A stretch of DNA of 64,000 nt, taken from Coprinopsis marcescibilis. Its lineage: Eukaryota > Basidiomycota > Agaricomycetes > Agaricales > Psathyrellaceae. The position numbers and the translations under genes were made by a program. Shown in pieces: positions 46,079 to 56,762 of the stretch (its first letter is position 1; each line of letters begins with the position of its first letter). The notes under the pieces were generated by a model. That model was not told where the DNA came from. It worked only from the letters and a program-made list of their open reading frames with translations, and did not search any database. Location: NCBI GenBank assembly GCA_004369085.1, contig ML210184.1, positions 1 through 64,000 on the forward strand. The letters are read 5' to 3'.

Positions 46079-47588
46079 ATGGATTCTGTCTCTGAAGCTG
46101 CACAAAAAGTTGATGAAGCTTTTTCGTCTGAAGCCGTTGTGGCTCCAGCAGAAAACACAAATTTAAATCCGGCAACTCTGGAAACTTTCCAGCACGACGG
46201 CCAAGTGGTGCTGATTTTGTGCGGTCTTGTAGCCTCAGGAAAGGTATGTATTTGATTCTCCACCAAGGCTGTAGACAAAAAGCAGTTAACGCTATCGTAT
46301 TATCCATCTATCGATCTCCGTCTCTACATGATACGGTACTACTAGTCGACGTTCGCAGAAAGTCTGCAGGCGCACTTTCCGCACTTTCGGCGGTGCAACC
46401 AGGACGATCTGGGAGATCGACGGAGCGTAGAGAAGTTAGTCCGCCAGTCGCTCAGCCAGGGGCTCTCTGTGTGTGTTGACCGCACGAATTTTAATGTATC
46501 GTGAGTGATGTCTGTGTCCTTGCTTCCATAGCCGGGAATCCGTCTCCATTCCACTTATTCTTGGAATCGAGGGAGAAGTTGATGAATTCATATTATGCAT
46601 CTCCCGCCCACAGTTCAAGAATACAGAGAGCTAACTCCAGGTTTTCAACAGACAAAGGTTTCATTGGATCAAGATCGCCCGTGAGTTTCCAGGAATATCC
46701 ATCTGGGTTATTGTTTTGGACACCCCATATGAGGTACGTTTTTCGAAACCACCCTGGATGTGTCGATCTTGGAGCACAGATACGGTTCTGATTCATTACC
46801 TACCCCCTAAATCTCAGGTCTGTGCAGCCCGTCTGCAACATCGTAAGTTTGTCTCGTTTCTAAATTCGAAAAGGTCTCCTCTGCCACTAGAACTTGTGGT
46901 CAACCACAGGTTCTGGGCAATCCAATATGAAAAATTGGCCACCAACTCCGATAATTTCACTAGTATGTTGTGCCAAGCTCAGAAAGACTGAATGTTCTCT
47001 TCCACAACAGGAACGGGGCACCCCACAATCACCAGCCCAGAGCAAGGGCTCTCCATCTTGTCACGTTTCTCTGCTGACTTTGAGCCGCCTGAATCCCATG
47101 AAGGTTACCACCGCATAATACACTTGCGGCCAGGTGACCATTCGTCACCTGAATACACGCGCTCCGATGTCCTCGCCATCCTCCAACGTGTCCGTGACTC
47201 TGAACCTGTGGTAGCCTCCAGGAACCCGTTCCCAAACTACCATTCCAGCGGTAACAGCAGTTCAAGGGGAGCATGGAATCATCAGAACCGAGCAACAGGC
47301 CAATCGTTCCCGTATCGAGGACGCAGAGGCTCGGCTGGACCCAATACCCACAACAATCACATTCTTAATCCAGGTGGTCACAATTTGAACAACACTATCG
47401 CCACCGGATTATCGACGTCGTTCCGAGGTTGGGGTGCACCTCCATTTCGCGGCGGTGCACGAGGCACCTCGACCCCAGCCCGTGGAAGGGGTGCGCAACA
47501 AGGAACAAATTATTATCGCGGGGATCAGTGGAGACGGCCCAATGTAAACTCGAATTCGGATTCCGCAGGAGGAGGAGGAGGGGGCTGA
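46079..47588 (+). CDS. Polynucleotide-kinase-like P-loop protein with RGG-rich tail
   Basis: Probable nucleotide or polynucleotide 5'-kinase of the PNKP-kinase/AAA_33 group. After MDSVSEAAQKVDEAF comes the P-loop VLILCGLVASGK, joined over an intron to STFAESLQAHFP, giving G-x4-GKST. Then RRCNQDDLGDRRSVEKLVRQ, the switch VCVDRTNFNVSQRFHWIKIA, the Walker-B-like strand IWVIVLDTPYEVCAARLQHR and TGHPT follow. All match the order in PNKP kinase domains. No phosphatase or FHA domain is present. The last 100 residues are Gly/Arg/Asn-rich with RGRRG, FRGGARG and ARGRG motifs, which suggests RNA binding. The start at 46079 is the first ATG in frame. Six exons are needed. Confidence 0.83.
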
Positions 47589-47881
47589 GGGACGTCAAAG
47601 GACCCGCATATCGTCGATTGAAATTTTCGTGCCATGAGTATCGGAGTAAAGTAGGCACAGCACCAGTGTTGTTCCCTGAACCGCGTTCATACCAGATCGC
47701 TATTCGTTTATGCCCATGTTGCATCATCGATCCCACTCCATCAACTGTCATGTCAGATCGAGAGTTAAGGAAGGGTATGTGCGCTGCTGTCAAAAACTTT
47801 CGAGAATTGTCAGGAAAAGGTAGCTGCCAGGCTAAACCCGAGGACCGAGTAAGCTTACAGCGCTCCTTTGCCGACGAAACC

Positions 47882-48865
47882 TTAATTGTGACCAGGTTTG
47901 CTTTTGCCTTCCGGTTGTTTCTCTGTCTCTTTCATCTGTTTGCCCAGAATCTTCGCGCCGACCTGTTTACATTCAGGGAAGAGGACAATGTGAACCATGG
48001 AACACGAACATTGCGAATGTGAACGGCTGCACGTTCGATGCCGAACTTCTTTGCCACTTGATATTTCTCTAAAGCTTCTTCAAGTTTTCCGGCTATGTGA
48101 AGAAGACTTAGCAACGCTGTGGTGGGTGCAGTGAATACACGTACCCGCTTCGAGGACAGCTGCGTGATTAAACGCGATCTCGGGATCTTCTGGTGAAAGG
48201 GATGAAGCCAACCTGGTGCAACAGGTCGGTCTCAGTTTGACAGAACGTGGCGTTACTTACTCTAGATGGTGTAATGCAAGGTCCGGACGAGGGACTGCGT
48301 GAACAGGTGAAGGTTGAAATGAATTCTCCAGAAGGCAAGCAAGTCACTGTGAGCTGACGAACCTGGCGAAATGATATAAGCGCTAGCAAGGTCTGAATAA
48401 AGTATGGGTTCATTAGCCACGACAACAGTAATTCTGCTGAGCATACTGACTTATGTGTGCATCTGGGCTAGACGGCTGCAAGGAAATGGACTCTTTCCAC
48501 GCGGAAATCGCCTGGTCGTATTCCTCTAGTGGGACATGAGTATGAATAACTCGAACGAGGGTTCTAAACGAACTCAGATGGTAATGAGTCACGCCGAGAT
48601 TGAACAGAGACCCGGCGTTTCGTTTGATTTCAACACTCCGTTTGTAAAGCTCTTTGGCAGCTTGGACGTCCCCCTCCTCCAGCTTTGCTGTCCCTTGCTC
48701 GAGACACTGAAAAGCCTCCGTCTCCGCTGGGTCGCTTGCCAATGAATGTGGCGTGACAGAAGTAGCATAGCCTGACCAGCAATTAGAAAGGACATCCCCA
48801 AAGAAATGCAGACGATTGACTCACGCTTCGTTGCTGGGAGTCCTGCTACACGCCATGATGCCCAT
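47882..48865 (-). CDS. TPR-repeat protein, about 230 aa
   Basis: Tetratricopeptide repeats make a helical scaffold for protein contacts. The likely start is MGIMACSRTPSNEA (ATG at 48865 or 48856), spliced to DPAETEAFQCLEQGTAKLEE. TPR helices are AAKELYKRSVEIKRNAGSLF, NLGVTHYHLKEYDQAISAWK, LASAYIISPVPRPDLALHHL, EDPEIAFNHAAVLEA and AGKLEEALEKYQVAKKFG. The end is AKILGKQMKETEKQPEGKSK followed by TAA at 47882. Five introns. One junction near 48450, between PSSPDAH and NLASAYI, did not resolve with standard splice sites, so a frame problem there cannot be ruled out. The client is unknown. Divergent from TIM23 with 350 bp between starts. Confidence 0.75.
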
Positions 48866-49215
48866 TCGGGTCTTTTCGATGGAGTATGCAACCGCCTCGG
48901 ATGTGAGAATTGGTGGCGCGCTGTTTCTACAATTGTTCGTTTAGAGAAGGCCAAGCTGGCAGAGAATCTTCGGGTACAGGTAGAAAAGGACATGGTACAA
49001 TTGTCTTGGTGGATGCAGGGTAAAATGCCGGCGCCTGTTGAGCCAGCTGCGTCAGTTCTTTGTCACGTGCCGCCGGGCATCAATCAATTTCGCGGGGTCG
49101 GAAAATGCGCTGGCCACTCGCCAGCTGAGTTCCATTTTCACCGCCAACGCCCAGCAGCTGTCCAGCTCATCGTCTGTTCTTCCTCGTCGTCGCGCTTTCC
49201 ATCGTCCTCATCGTC
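48866..49215. other. Divergent promoter region, TPR protein / TIM23
   Basis: About 350 bp between two start codons. The TIM23 side is rich in tcgtc and ttcctc motifs, a pyrimidine-rich leader. A tcacgtg string at 49063, an E-box-like CACGTG, is the one notable site. No gene seen. Confidence 0.5.
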
Positions 49216-50139
49216 ATGTCTTCCCATCCAGAGGCTTCTTCCTCAAAGAGCGCGACTGACTATCTCCAAAATGCTCAGTTCCAACGTCCGGACCTGCCAC
49301 CAGTTTCTGAAACCCCCGTCACGTCCTCAGACCTCCTCCTAGCTGCCTATGACCCCACAAGACTGCACCCCCTGGCAGAAATAGGGGATAAATTGGACTA
49401 TCTACTTCTTGATGACGAAAAGACAAACGACCTTCCTGGGGCTGGCACGGCAATACCCTCCAGGGGTTGGAGTGATGACTTGTGTTATGGGACTGGCACG
49501 ATGTATCTTAGTGGTGAGTTTAAGATCTCTTTCAAATTACTCTTTTGGAACACGGATGGTTTCGCTTCTGGCCTCATTTCTTCCCTCGACATCTCTCACC
49601 TTATCTCAACATCTCGCACGTCCCATCTTAGTCCTCTTATTGTTCTAATTCGTCACATGCTCACCTCAGCTTTCTAGGTTTGGCCCTTGGCGGTGTGTGG
49701 GGTGTACGGGAGGGTGCTCGAAGACCTCTTGCCGTATCCAACACAAGGTTACGGATCAACAGTGTCCTGAACTCTGTCACGAGAAGGGGAACCTTTATTG
49801 GTAACTCCGCTGGTGTAATGGGTGAGTCGCACCTCGTTTTCGAGAAGGTTTCAACTCAGATCCGCCAATTTCCTGTTTTCCAGCCCTGCTGTACAACGGT
49901 ATAAACTCCTCGATTGACGCCTTCCGAGGAAAGCACGACACGGCCGGCAGCATGACCGCTGGGGCAATCACCGGTGCTTTATTCAAATCAACATGTATGT
50001 TTGCGTTCTTTCTGGTATTTTGAGTCATTGCGGGACTGATTTTTGTTGTTTGTCAGCGGGAATCAAGCCTGCCATCGTATCTGCGTCCATCGTATCAGGC
50101 ATGGCTGGTGTTTGGAGCCTTGTTAAAAAGAGCGTCTGA
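49216..50139 (+). CDS. TIM23: Mitochondrial import channel subunit TIM23
   Basis: Channel-forming subunit of the presequence translocase of the inner membrane. The hydrophilic N-terminus, which faces the intermembrane space, includes YDPTRLHPLAEIGDKLDYLL. Then comes SRGWSDDLCYGTGTMYLS, the Tim23 signature, joined over an intron to GLALGGVWGVREGARRP. The four membrane segments of the Tim17/22/23 fold follow: INSVLNSVTRRGTFIGNSAG, ALLYNGINSSIDAFRGKHD, TAGAITGALFKST and AGIKPAIVSASIVSGMAGVW. It ends SLVKKSV. Four exons. Length is normal. It is the second inner-membrane protein gene after CYT1 in this half of the window. Confidence 0.95.
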
Positions 50140-50764
50140 TTTTTTTCTCCAACCTTATTCGTTTGTATATGTAATAATCATTTTAATAACTCCCCTTACC
50201 CCGGCTCAGACTTGACAGCAAATCTCTGAAGCAGATATCCGAACATCATCTCTGTCCATTGATTCTTCCATCACCACCACTTGACCGACTCAGTCCCGAT
50301 AGACTGGCTACAGATTTCTGAACCCTGATTTAGGCCACGGAAGTGACATATTTCCAGAATCCCTTTGACGGGAAGCGGACTCATTTTCCACCAGATCTTG
50401 GATTGCGCCTACGCTTTTGCGCACAGGAATATAAGCCACCCTCGAGGCAACTGATATAATGCTCTGATCAGTCCGACCACGACCTGAGACGAATATCCCC
50501 CCTTGACGATACACCTGATCCTGGTTGCAGGTCAAGTGTCCGAGGTATCCAAACCTTGAGACCGATCGAAATCCACCCCGTTGCCTAGCATTAGTTCGGG
50601 CGTCGATCCAAAATAAAGCATTTCTGAATCGTCGCAATTGCGACATCATCGCGAACCGCAAACAAAAAGTCAGTAATAGCTCTCTCAATCCAACCAACTT
50701 CCTCTTACACCCGGTACTTGTTGACTGATTCACTTTTTTTCCAAAGTGATCCAACAACGCCGAG
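50140..50764. other. Intergenic, TIM23 3' end to velvet gene
   Basis: About 620 bp. It should hold the TIM23 3' UTR and the velvet promoter, and possibly an unrecognised first velvet exon, because the start of that gene is not settled. ORFs on both strands at 50308-50772 lack family features. Confidence 0.45.
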
Positions 50765-51981
50765 ATGTGCACTCCCAGAACACCCTATCTAACGGCAAGT
50801 CTCGCAGTTCAAACACGAAAGACCGTTTCTGTCATTCTCGGAGTGAAACCCCGCTGCGATGCATATATCAAAATGATGAGCGTTCAAATCGACGTTGCTA
50901 TCCTTCTCCTCCTTCATCTTCAGCGAGTAGTGGACAGTCGTCACCGCAATCCACTTTCAATCCTGGCCCTTTCTCTTCCAGAGCATCGACGGCCTCTTCG
51001 TCTTCCATAAGCCAGAGTTCCACGTCAAGCGTGGACTCCCCTTCTTCCTCTTCATATCAAAATTCTGTTAACCGTCAGACACTTCCTGGCATCCAAGTGT
51101 CTTCCCTACTGGCAGACCCGCATCTTCGGTAAGCGGCGTCATTTGGCATCGTGGATGGCTCATTCACGGGTCATCAGGTCGTATCGGCTTGAGGTCGTCC
51201 AACAGCCGCAGTGCGCTGCGGAATTTGGCCTTGCAAACCTTTCACGACTGCCGATTACTCCGCCTGTCGTCGTTAAACTTGTGATCAAAGACCCTTCTGG
51301 AAACACTGTCGTTCCGTATGTTATTTTTCTCCAGTGAAGCATGAACATTTCTGACCGCATGCTTCTGACAGAGAGGGGGAAATTCCATTCCTCGTTGCAC
51401 ACCTGTCCTTGCATTCTGAGGACGGGACGCAATCGTTGGACATGGGCTCTCAGATTGGGGCCAAAAACCAGGCACCGATCTTATACGGGAACCTCGTTTC
51501 CTCAGTCGAGTGCCTGGAGGATCTACAGGGAAACACTGGATTGTTTCTCTTGTTTCCAGACGTGAGTGTGCGATGGAAGGGTCGGTACCAGTTGGGTATC
51601 ACGCTTTCGAAGTTGTCGAGGTAAGCGCACACACATTGTTTATTGTTCGCATTTCGTGCCCCAAATCGTTCGCTGCACCACCCCCTTTTCTAACCAAGTC
51701 TAATGGAGCTCAATCGGCTTACTTACACAAATGCATTGTATTATCACAGTGCCACTGAGCCTTCTGGATGTGTGAACGTCGCGGAGAACGCAACACACTT
51801 GTGCCACACTCGCACTATGCCGTTTGAAGTCCTGCACAGGTCTGACTATAGCGCTGCACGTAAGTCTGTGATTTTCTATGCTAAAATTATATCTCAACGG
51901 TGGATCTCTTCCGCTTCAGCACAAACACGCCTGACACAGTCTTTCATTCGGCAGGGGGCTCGCATGAGTTTCTTTTCCTGA
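50765..51981 (+). CDS. Velvet-domain transcription regulator (start not settled)
   Basis: Velvet proteins dimerise and bind DNA to link development, light and secondary metabolism. A Ser-rich N-terminal part (SSSISQSSTSSVDSPSSSS) ends LLADPHLR and is spliced to SYRLEVVQQPQCAAEFGLAN. The velvet core goes on with LSRLPITPPVVVKLVIKDPS, PEGEIPFLVAHLSLHSEDG, YGNLVSSVECLEDLQGNTG, FLLFPDVSVRWKGRYQLGIT, MPFEVLHRSDYSAAPQTRLT and QSFIRQGARM. Each joins at a proper intron with frame kept. The only good ATG (50765) is in a different frame from the Ser-rich part, so an upstream exon or an intron near 50800-50900 is missing from my model. The short end after GARM fits a VosA/VelB-like protein better than VeA. 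Confidence 0.87.
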
Positions 51982-52070
51982 TACTTGGTTGGTATATCAT
52001 TATAATTCTTGCATTCGGGAACGGTCAAGGTCATCGGCTTAATTTAATATACCCTAGATGTGTACAGTAA

Positions 52071-52762
52071 CTATCTATTGCTTGGCTTCCTTCCTTCTTC
52101 TACTTGGGCCTTTGAGTCGTGTACTTGTAATTTTGCAAAAATACGCGCGCTGCGTGATAGAGTGCTCATCATCTCCCCTCCCAAACGGCTAACTTCATTC
52201 CGCTGACTATGGTCATTCACTGCCTCGTCGATCAGAGGCCCGTCATAGCCCAATAGTTCAGCGGCCTGCTGCATGATCTCATTGCTGCGTGGGCTGCGAC
52301 GTTTTGACCGCCATTTAGCCTTCAAAATTTCACTGGATCCTCGCTACTTTAAGTTACATTTTTAAGCCTTCCTTTTCCGAGCGACTGACTACTAAGTTTG
52401 ACAGCTCGAGCGTGTATGCCACGAGCTGGAATTATCTCCTCCGACACAGCCTCCCTCGGACGCTCTTGGTGCCTGCAAGCGTGCGTGCCTATTTGTTTGT
52501 TCTCCTCCGGTTTCGCCTCCGTTCCAGCTAGAGGGAAGCCAAGGCCTGCGGAGGACTGTGAACCGAAATGCAGTGCATACTGGGGCCTTACTGGGGCGCA
52601 GAATGGACTTTTATGCCCTTGATGAGTAGCCCTGCCTGGAGGAATCGGGGTTCGCTGACAGTTCTGAGTTGAGGCTATGTTGCGAGAGAAAAATGCTACA
52701 GGATTAGGCCGACTCTGTACTACATTCTTCTTGGAATGCGCTTGGCGGGCATCGAATGGCAT
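52071..52762 (-). CDS. Hypothetical basic protein, two exons
   Basis: No family recognised. From the ATG at 52762 (MPFDARQAHSKKNVV) an open frame of about 135 codons reaches QSLGKGRLKN. A 43 nt intron (GTAACT...TTGAAG, about 52325-52367) then joins ILKAKWRSKRRSPRSNEI. The second exon looks helical and charged (MQQAAELLGYDGPLIDEAVN, SRSARIFAKLQVHDSKAQVE) and ends at 52071. It starts 145 bp from the divergent CYSTM gene and ends 90 bp from the velvet stop. Spacing and the protein-like second exon suggest a real gene. The Pro/Arg/Gln-rich first exon is less convincing and may be partly wrong. Confidence 0.5.
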
Positions 52763-52907
52763 GTCCAAGGTGAAGAAGCGGCACTGCAAGCAAGCACAGC
52801 CGGGTCGGATAACATTTACAAATAGCGGTAGCGATCAAGCTAACTGACGGCCTTGTGCGACCCACCTACTTTGCCCTTTTACCCACCACCACCATCTTCC
52901 GACTGTC

Positions 52908-53571
52908 ATGAGTGCCCAGGACTACTACAGCGCCGGAAAGCCCCCCGCTCAAGGAGGTTATTACCCCCCACAAGGTGCGTGCGGCCAGTCTGTGAACCGC
53001 GCATCGCCTTCAAGACGACTATCATGGTGGCCTTTGCACCCTGAAATGCCGGGTTTTGTGACGAATGGGACGAGTGTTGACCGGGTTGAATGTTTACTCA
53101 GGACCTCCCCCTGGCGGTGATCAAGGTGGATACTACCCTCAGGTGAGTTGAGCTCGCTGCGTCCTGGTGCTGGATGCCAAGCGGTGTTGGCTTGGTATGG
53201 GGAAGCTGAGTGACTAATGCCTGCGTGATTTAGCAACCTCCCCAATCATACCAGGGAGGATACTATGGTGGTCCTCCAGGTCCCCCTCCCCAAGGATACC
53301 CACAGCAAGGATACCCACAGCAAGGATACCCTCAGCAACAATACCAAGGTCAACCCCCTCCCCAGACTGTAGTTGTGTTAGTACCCTTCCCCTGCGCCTG
53401 TGTTCAACGTTAACACAGATCTATATCTCAGACAACAAGAGAAGAGTTCGAATACTGGGTGTTACGCCTGTCTTGCAGCCATTCTTTGCTGTTGCTGCTT
53501 GGATGGTGCGTCATAATTTCTGCTGTCAGAACGGCCTTGACTCACCGCCGTTTTATTTAGTTATTTTCTAA
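52908..53571 (+). CDS. CYSTM-type small membrane-associated peptide
   Basis: Cysteine-rich transmembrane module proteins sit at the plasma membrane and have roles in stress tolerance. Five small exons: MSAQDYYSAGKPPAQGGYYP, then GPPPGGDQGGYYPQ, then QPPQSYQGGYYGGPPGPPP followed by GYPQQ repeats, then QQEKSSNTGCYACLAAILCC, and a last exon of eight bases that ends CCCLDVIF. The Tyr/Pro/Gln-rich first part and the terminal Cys-rich hydrophobic stretch (CYACLAAILCCCCLD) are diagnostic of the family. The total is near 100 residues. The tiny last exon and the short coding exons make this gene easy to miss. Confidence 0.88.
53291..53335 (+). repeat. Three tandem 15-bp units coding QGYPQ
   Basis: caaggatacccacag occurs twice in succession, followed by caaggataccctcag. 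The units encode successive QGYPQ pentapeptides inside the CYSTM gene. Such repeats vary in copy number between strains. Confidence 0.85.
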
Positions 53572-54984
53572 AAATAGAACACAGTGACCCCTTACCGTCT
53601 TAATCGATCACCGGTGATTGCGAGTCGCGGCCAATGCTGGACGACATTAAGCGCCCAATACGGGAAGACTGACGGCCCTTTGTGGGGAATTCCCTCGCGT
53701 ATCATCATATTCGCTTTCGTGTTCGTCGTCTTTGTTTGCATGTCCTCTTATGAAGCCTTTTCATTTGTACTCATATGATCTCATATCTCGCTCGATGGAC
53801 AATAGCCTCGTTTTTGGATTATATCTGTCACGTACTGCCTTGTTTTAATTCATAGATTCTGAGCAGGTCTTTCTGTTATTATTTGCATTCTATTCGACAG
53901 GTCATTCGGCGTGGCGCCATTGGTCACAGGTGCGGGTCGATGAGAACTGGTGGCTGCATGTCCGACTGGGGTCGGAAATGCAACGAGTAGGTCCGTTCCA
54001 TGTTGACTCGACATGCGATTTTGTAGGCATCTTTCACCTTGTGCTGATGTAGATTCTCCGGCATCTGAGGCATAGGAGCCCTTGTGACAGAGTATCGTAC
54101 GCTTTGTCCCAGGGGTTTCTTTGGTTTCCTTGACATTTCGTAGAACTACATCTTGCTCGCGTTGTAATCGGACCGACTGTGGTTTCTTTGAAGTTACTGG
54201 GAAGAGTAATCTAAAGAACAGGACCATGCCTACATGTTGCCTCGTTGTACTTCTTTTTGGCTCAACGGTGCTTTAAAGCATAAATTACTTCACTCGGTTT
54301 GACATGTCAAACTTGCCGGGGTTATTGTGCTCTTGTTAATTGACTGTACCGGGCGCATTGATACACAGTATCGAACGACATTAGTCTTCTGACACTAGAA
54401 AATTGTAGTCACATTTGTATTCGTTTAGTAAACAGGGATGTATGACCATGTGCAGCCAATTGAAATGCGAAAGGTGAAGGCATACGAGTTGTCCACACGG
54501 CCTCCCTGCACGTCATCCCGTGAATGTTCGCAAGAGGTTCAAATTTGGTTTAAGTGCTGGCCCGCCACATCTCTGACCGAGATTTGGGGTGGCGGGCACA
54601 GACGACCCAGAGAACTGGCGCACGGATCCAGTGAATACGCTATGGGGCAACTCAAGAAACATGATAAGAGTTGCCTCGATCCATAGGAACAATTTAAAGA
54701 TGTGATTAACTGGAAATGGGAGGTTTATTGTGTGATTGTGTGTGATGAGATGGTAGAGTTGTTTTACCGTCGCTTCCTGGGTGGTTGTGCGCCCACGACG
54801 GCTTTGAACACGAAAGCAGAATGGCACAAACGGGCGACGGATTGGGCGGACGGGAGAGGGGTAAATATTGATCCGTTCGGCAAATGGGACGGAGGTCCGT
54901 CCCGCCGGCGACGGTTGAATCTTCCTCACGGATCGTTCAGCCCATTTTCCCTCCTTAGGCGCCGAAATTATTGCGTGTCGATTT
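53572..54984. other. Long intergenic region, CYSTM to AGX1
   Basis: About 1.4 kb. A - strand frame at 53850-54227 starts with a true ATG (MVLFFRLLFPVTSKKPQSVR) and runs 125 codons, with a basic, Thr/Ser-rich composition. I found no relative and no exon structure, so I list it only as possible. A second - strand frame at 54513-54929 is weaker. The last 150 bp before 54985 are GC-rich and should be the AGX1 promoter. Confidence 0.45.
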
Positions 54985-56762
54985 ATGCTTAGCAGAGCCC
55001 GGTCGTCGTCTCACATCCTTCGCTCCCGTATCTCTGCAATCTCCAGGCAGCTAGAATCTCTGTCGCCGTCGTCAGCAACAGCGAGGAGAAACTCAATTCA
55101 CACGTCTACAGCAACCAAAATGTCGTCGCCATTCACCCAAGCACCACACGATTTGCTCGTCATCCCAGGCCCTATTGAGGTCGCCGATTCGGTCTTGTAT
55201 GCCAATGCCCACCCGTCGATGAGCCATGTCTCCAAGGACTTTATCCCCGTCTTTGGCGATTGCATCCGGATGACCAGGGAAGTTTTGTACGCTGGGAAGG
55301 ACACCCAACCTTTCTTGATCAGTGGGAGTGGAACTCTGGGCTGGGATCAGGTCGCTGCCAACCTCGTTGAGGACGGAGAGGAGGCTTTGGTTCTGCACTC
55401 TGGATACTTTGGTGATAGCTTTGCTGATTGGTGAGTGTCACTGTAATTTTCATCGCATCGTAATAGATTACGATCTAATGGACGTAGCTTGGAAACTTAT
55501 CGGGCTAAAGTGACTCAGCTCAAGGCTCCTGTCGGAAGGGCCGTATCTTTGGTCGATTTGGAGAAGGCTTTGTTGCAGAAGAAGCAGGAGGGCAAGTCGT
55601 ACAAGGTTGTCACCTTCACCCACGTCGACACGTCGACCGCCGTTCTGTCCGACGCAAAGGGCATCGCAGAGACTGTGAGGCGGATATCCCCTGAATCCTT
55701 GGTTCGTCCACCTTTGTTTTCAGCTTTACTCGGCCCATTGAAATTTTTACTCTTATCGTTCTGCATAAGGTGATTGCAGATGCCGTATGCTCTGTTGCCT
55801 CTGAGGAAATTCGGTTTGATGACTGGGGCCTTGACGTCGTCCTCACTGCTTCGCAAAAAGGTCTTGGCACACCACCGGGTCTCAGCATCCTTGTCGCCAG
55901 TGCTCGTGCCATCAACGTTTGTGCACCACTAACCAGAATTTACTCCCCTATCTAACTCGGAATGTACAGGTGTTCAAAACGAGGAAAACGCCCCCCTCGT
56001 CATACTATGCCAGCTGGAAGAAGTGCGTTATTTTATCAAATATATGCGCATGGAAAGGTCGTGTCTGATGCATCTTTGCCCAAGGTGGCTTCCCATCATG
56101 AACGCCTACGAATCTGGCTCGCCAGCATACTTTGCGACACCCCCTGTCAACCTGCTCTACGCATATAATGCGTCACTTAGGATCATCACGGCCAAGCGAA
56201 GTGCTTCTACTGCGGCAGAACCTTCAGAGGTCGTCGTTTCCCTCGAGCAGCGATTTGCTCTCCACAAATCCGCCAGCCAAAAGATCAAGGAAACCGCTGC
56301 TCAATTGGGCATCAAGCAGCTGCCCTTGGATAACAGCGAGGCTGCTAACGGTATGACTGCTGTAAATTTTTTTTTCTGCTCGTCCGGAGAAGCACCGGGT
56401 TGATGAGGTGTTTCCTTAGTTGTACTACCCTGAAGGATTGGGCGCCGCGGATGTCATTCCTCGACTTGCACAGCGCGGAATTGTCGTTGCTGGCGGCTTG
56501 CATGCAGAAATCAAGGGTGAGCAGACATCTTCCTTTCTTCTTCTTCCTTCCTTACCCTGTCCTGACGATCCTATGCATCCGCTACAGACAAGTACTTCCG
56601 CATCGGGTATGTCAATGTATCTTAGATCGATCGCAAATTTGCTGACTGCGGGATAGTCATATGGGTCTGACCGTTGTCGATGGCCAACGTGCGGATGTTG
56701 ACCGCGTCGTCGACTCGTTGAAGGAGGTTATCGCCGAGGCAAGGGCGCAGAAGGGTCTTTAG
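54985..56762 (+). CDS. AGX1: Alanine-glyoxylate aminotransferase (class V, PLP)
   Basis: Makes glycine from glyoxylate with alanine as amino donor. The first Met (54985) gives MLSRARSSSHILRSRISAIS, a mitochondrial-type presequence. A second Met at 55120 (MSSPFTQAPHDLLVIPGPIE) gives the cytosolic or peroxisomal-length protein. The enzyme body shows ANAHPSMSHVSKDFIPVFGD, SGSGTLGWDQVAANLVEDGE, FTHVDTSTAVLSDAKGIAE, VIADAVCSVASEEIRFDDWG and the PLP lysine in VLTASQKGLGTPPG. FATPPVNLLYAYNASL and RIGHMGLTVVDGQRADVDR close the fold. The C-terminal AQKGL is not a strong PTS1. About nine exons. Serine-pyruvate activity is also possible in this family. Confidence 0.92.
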
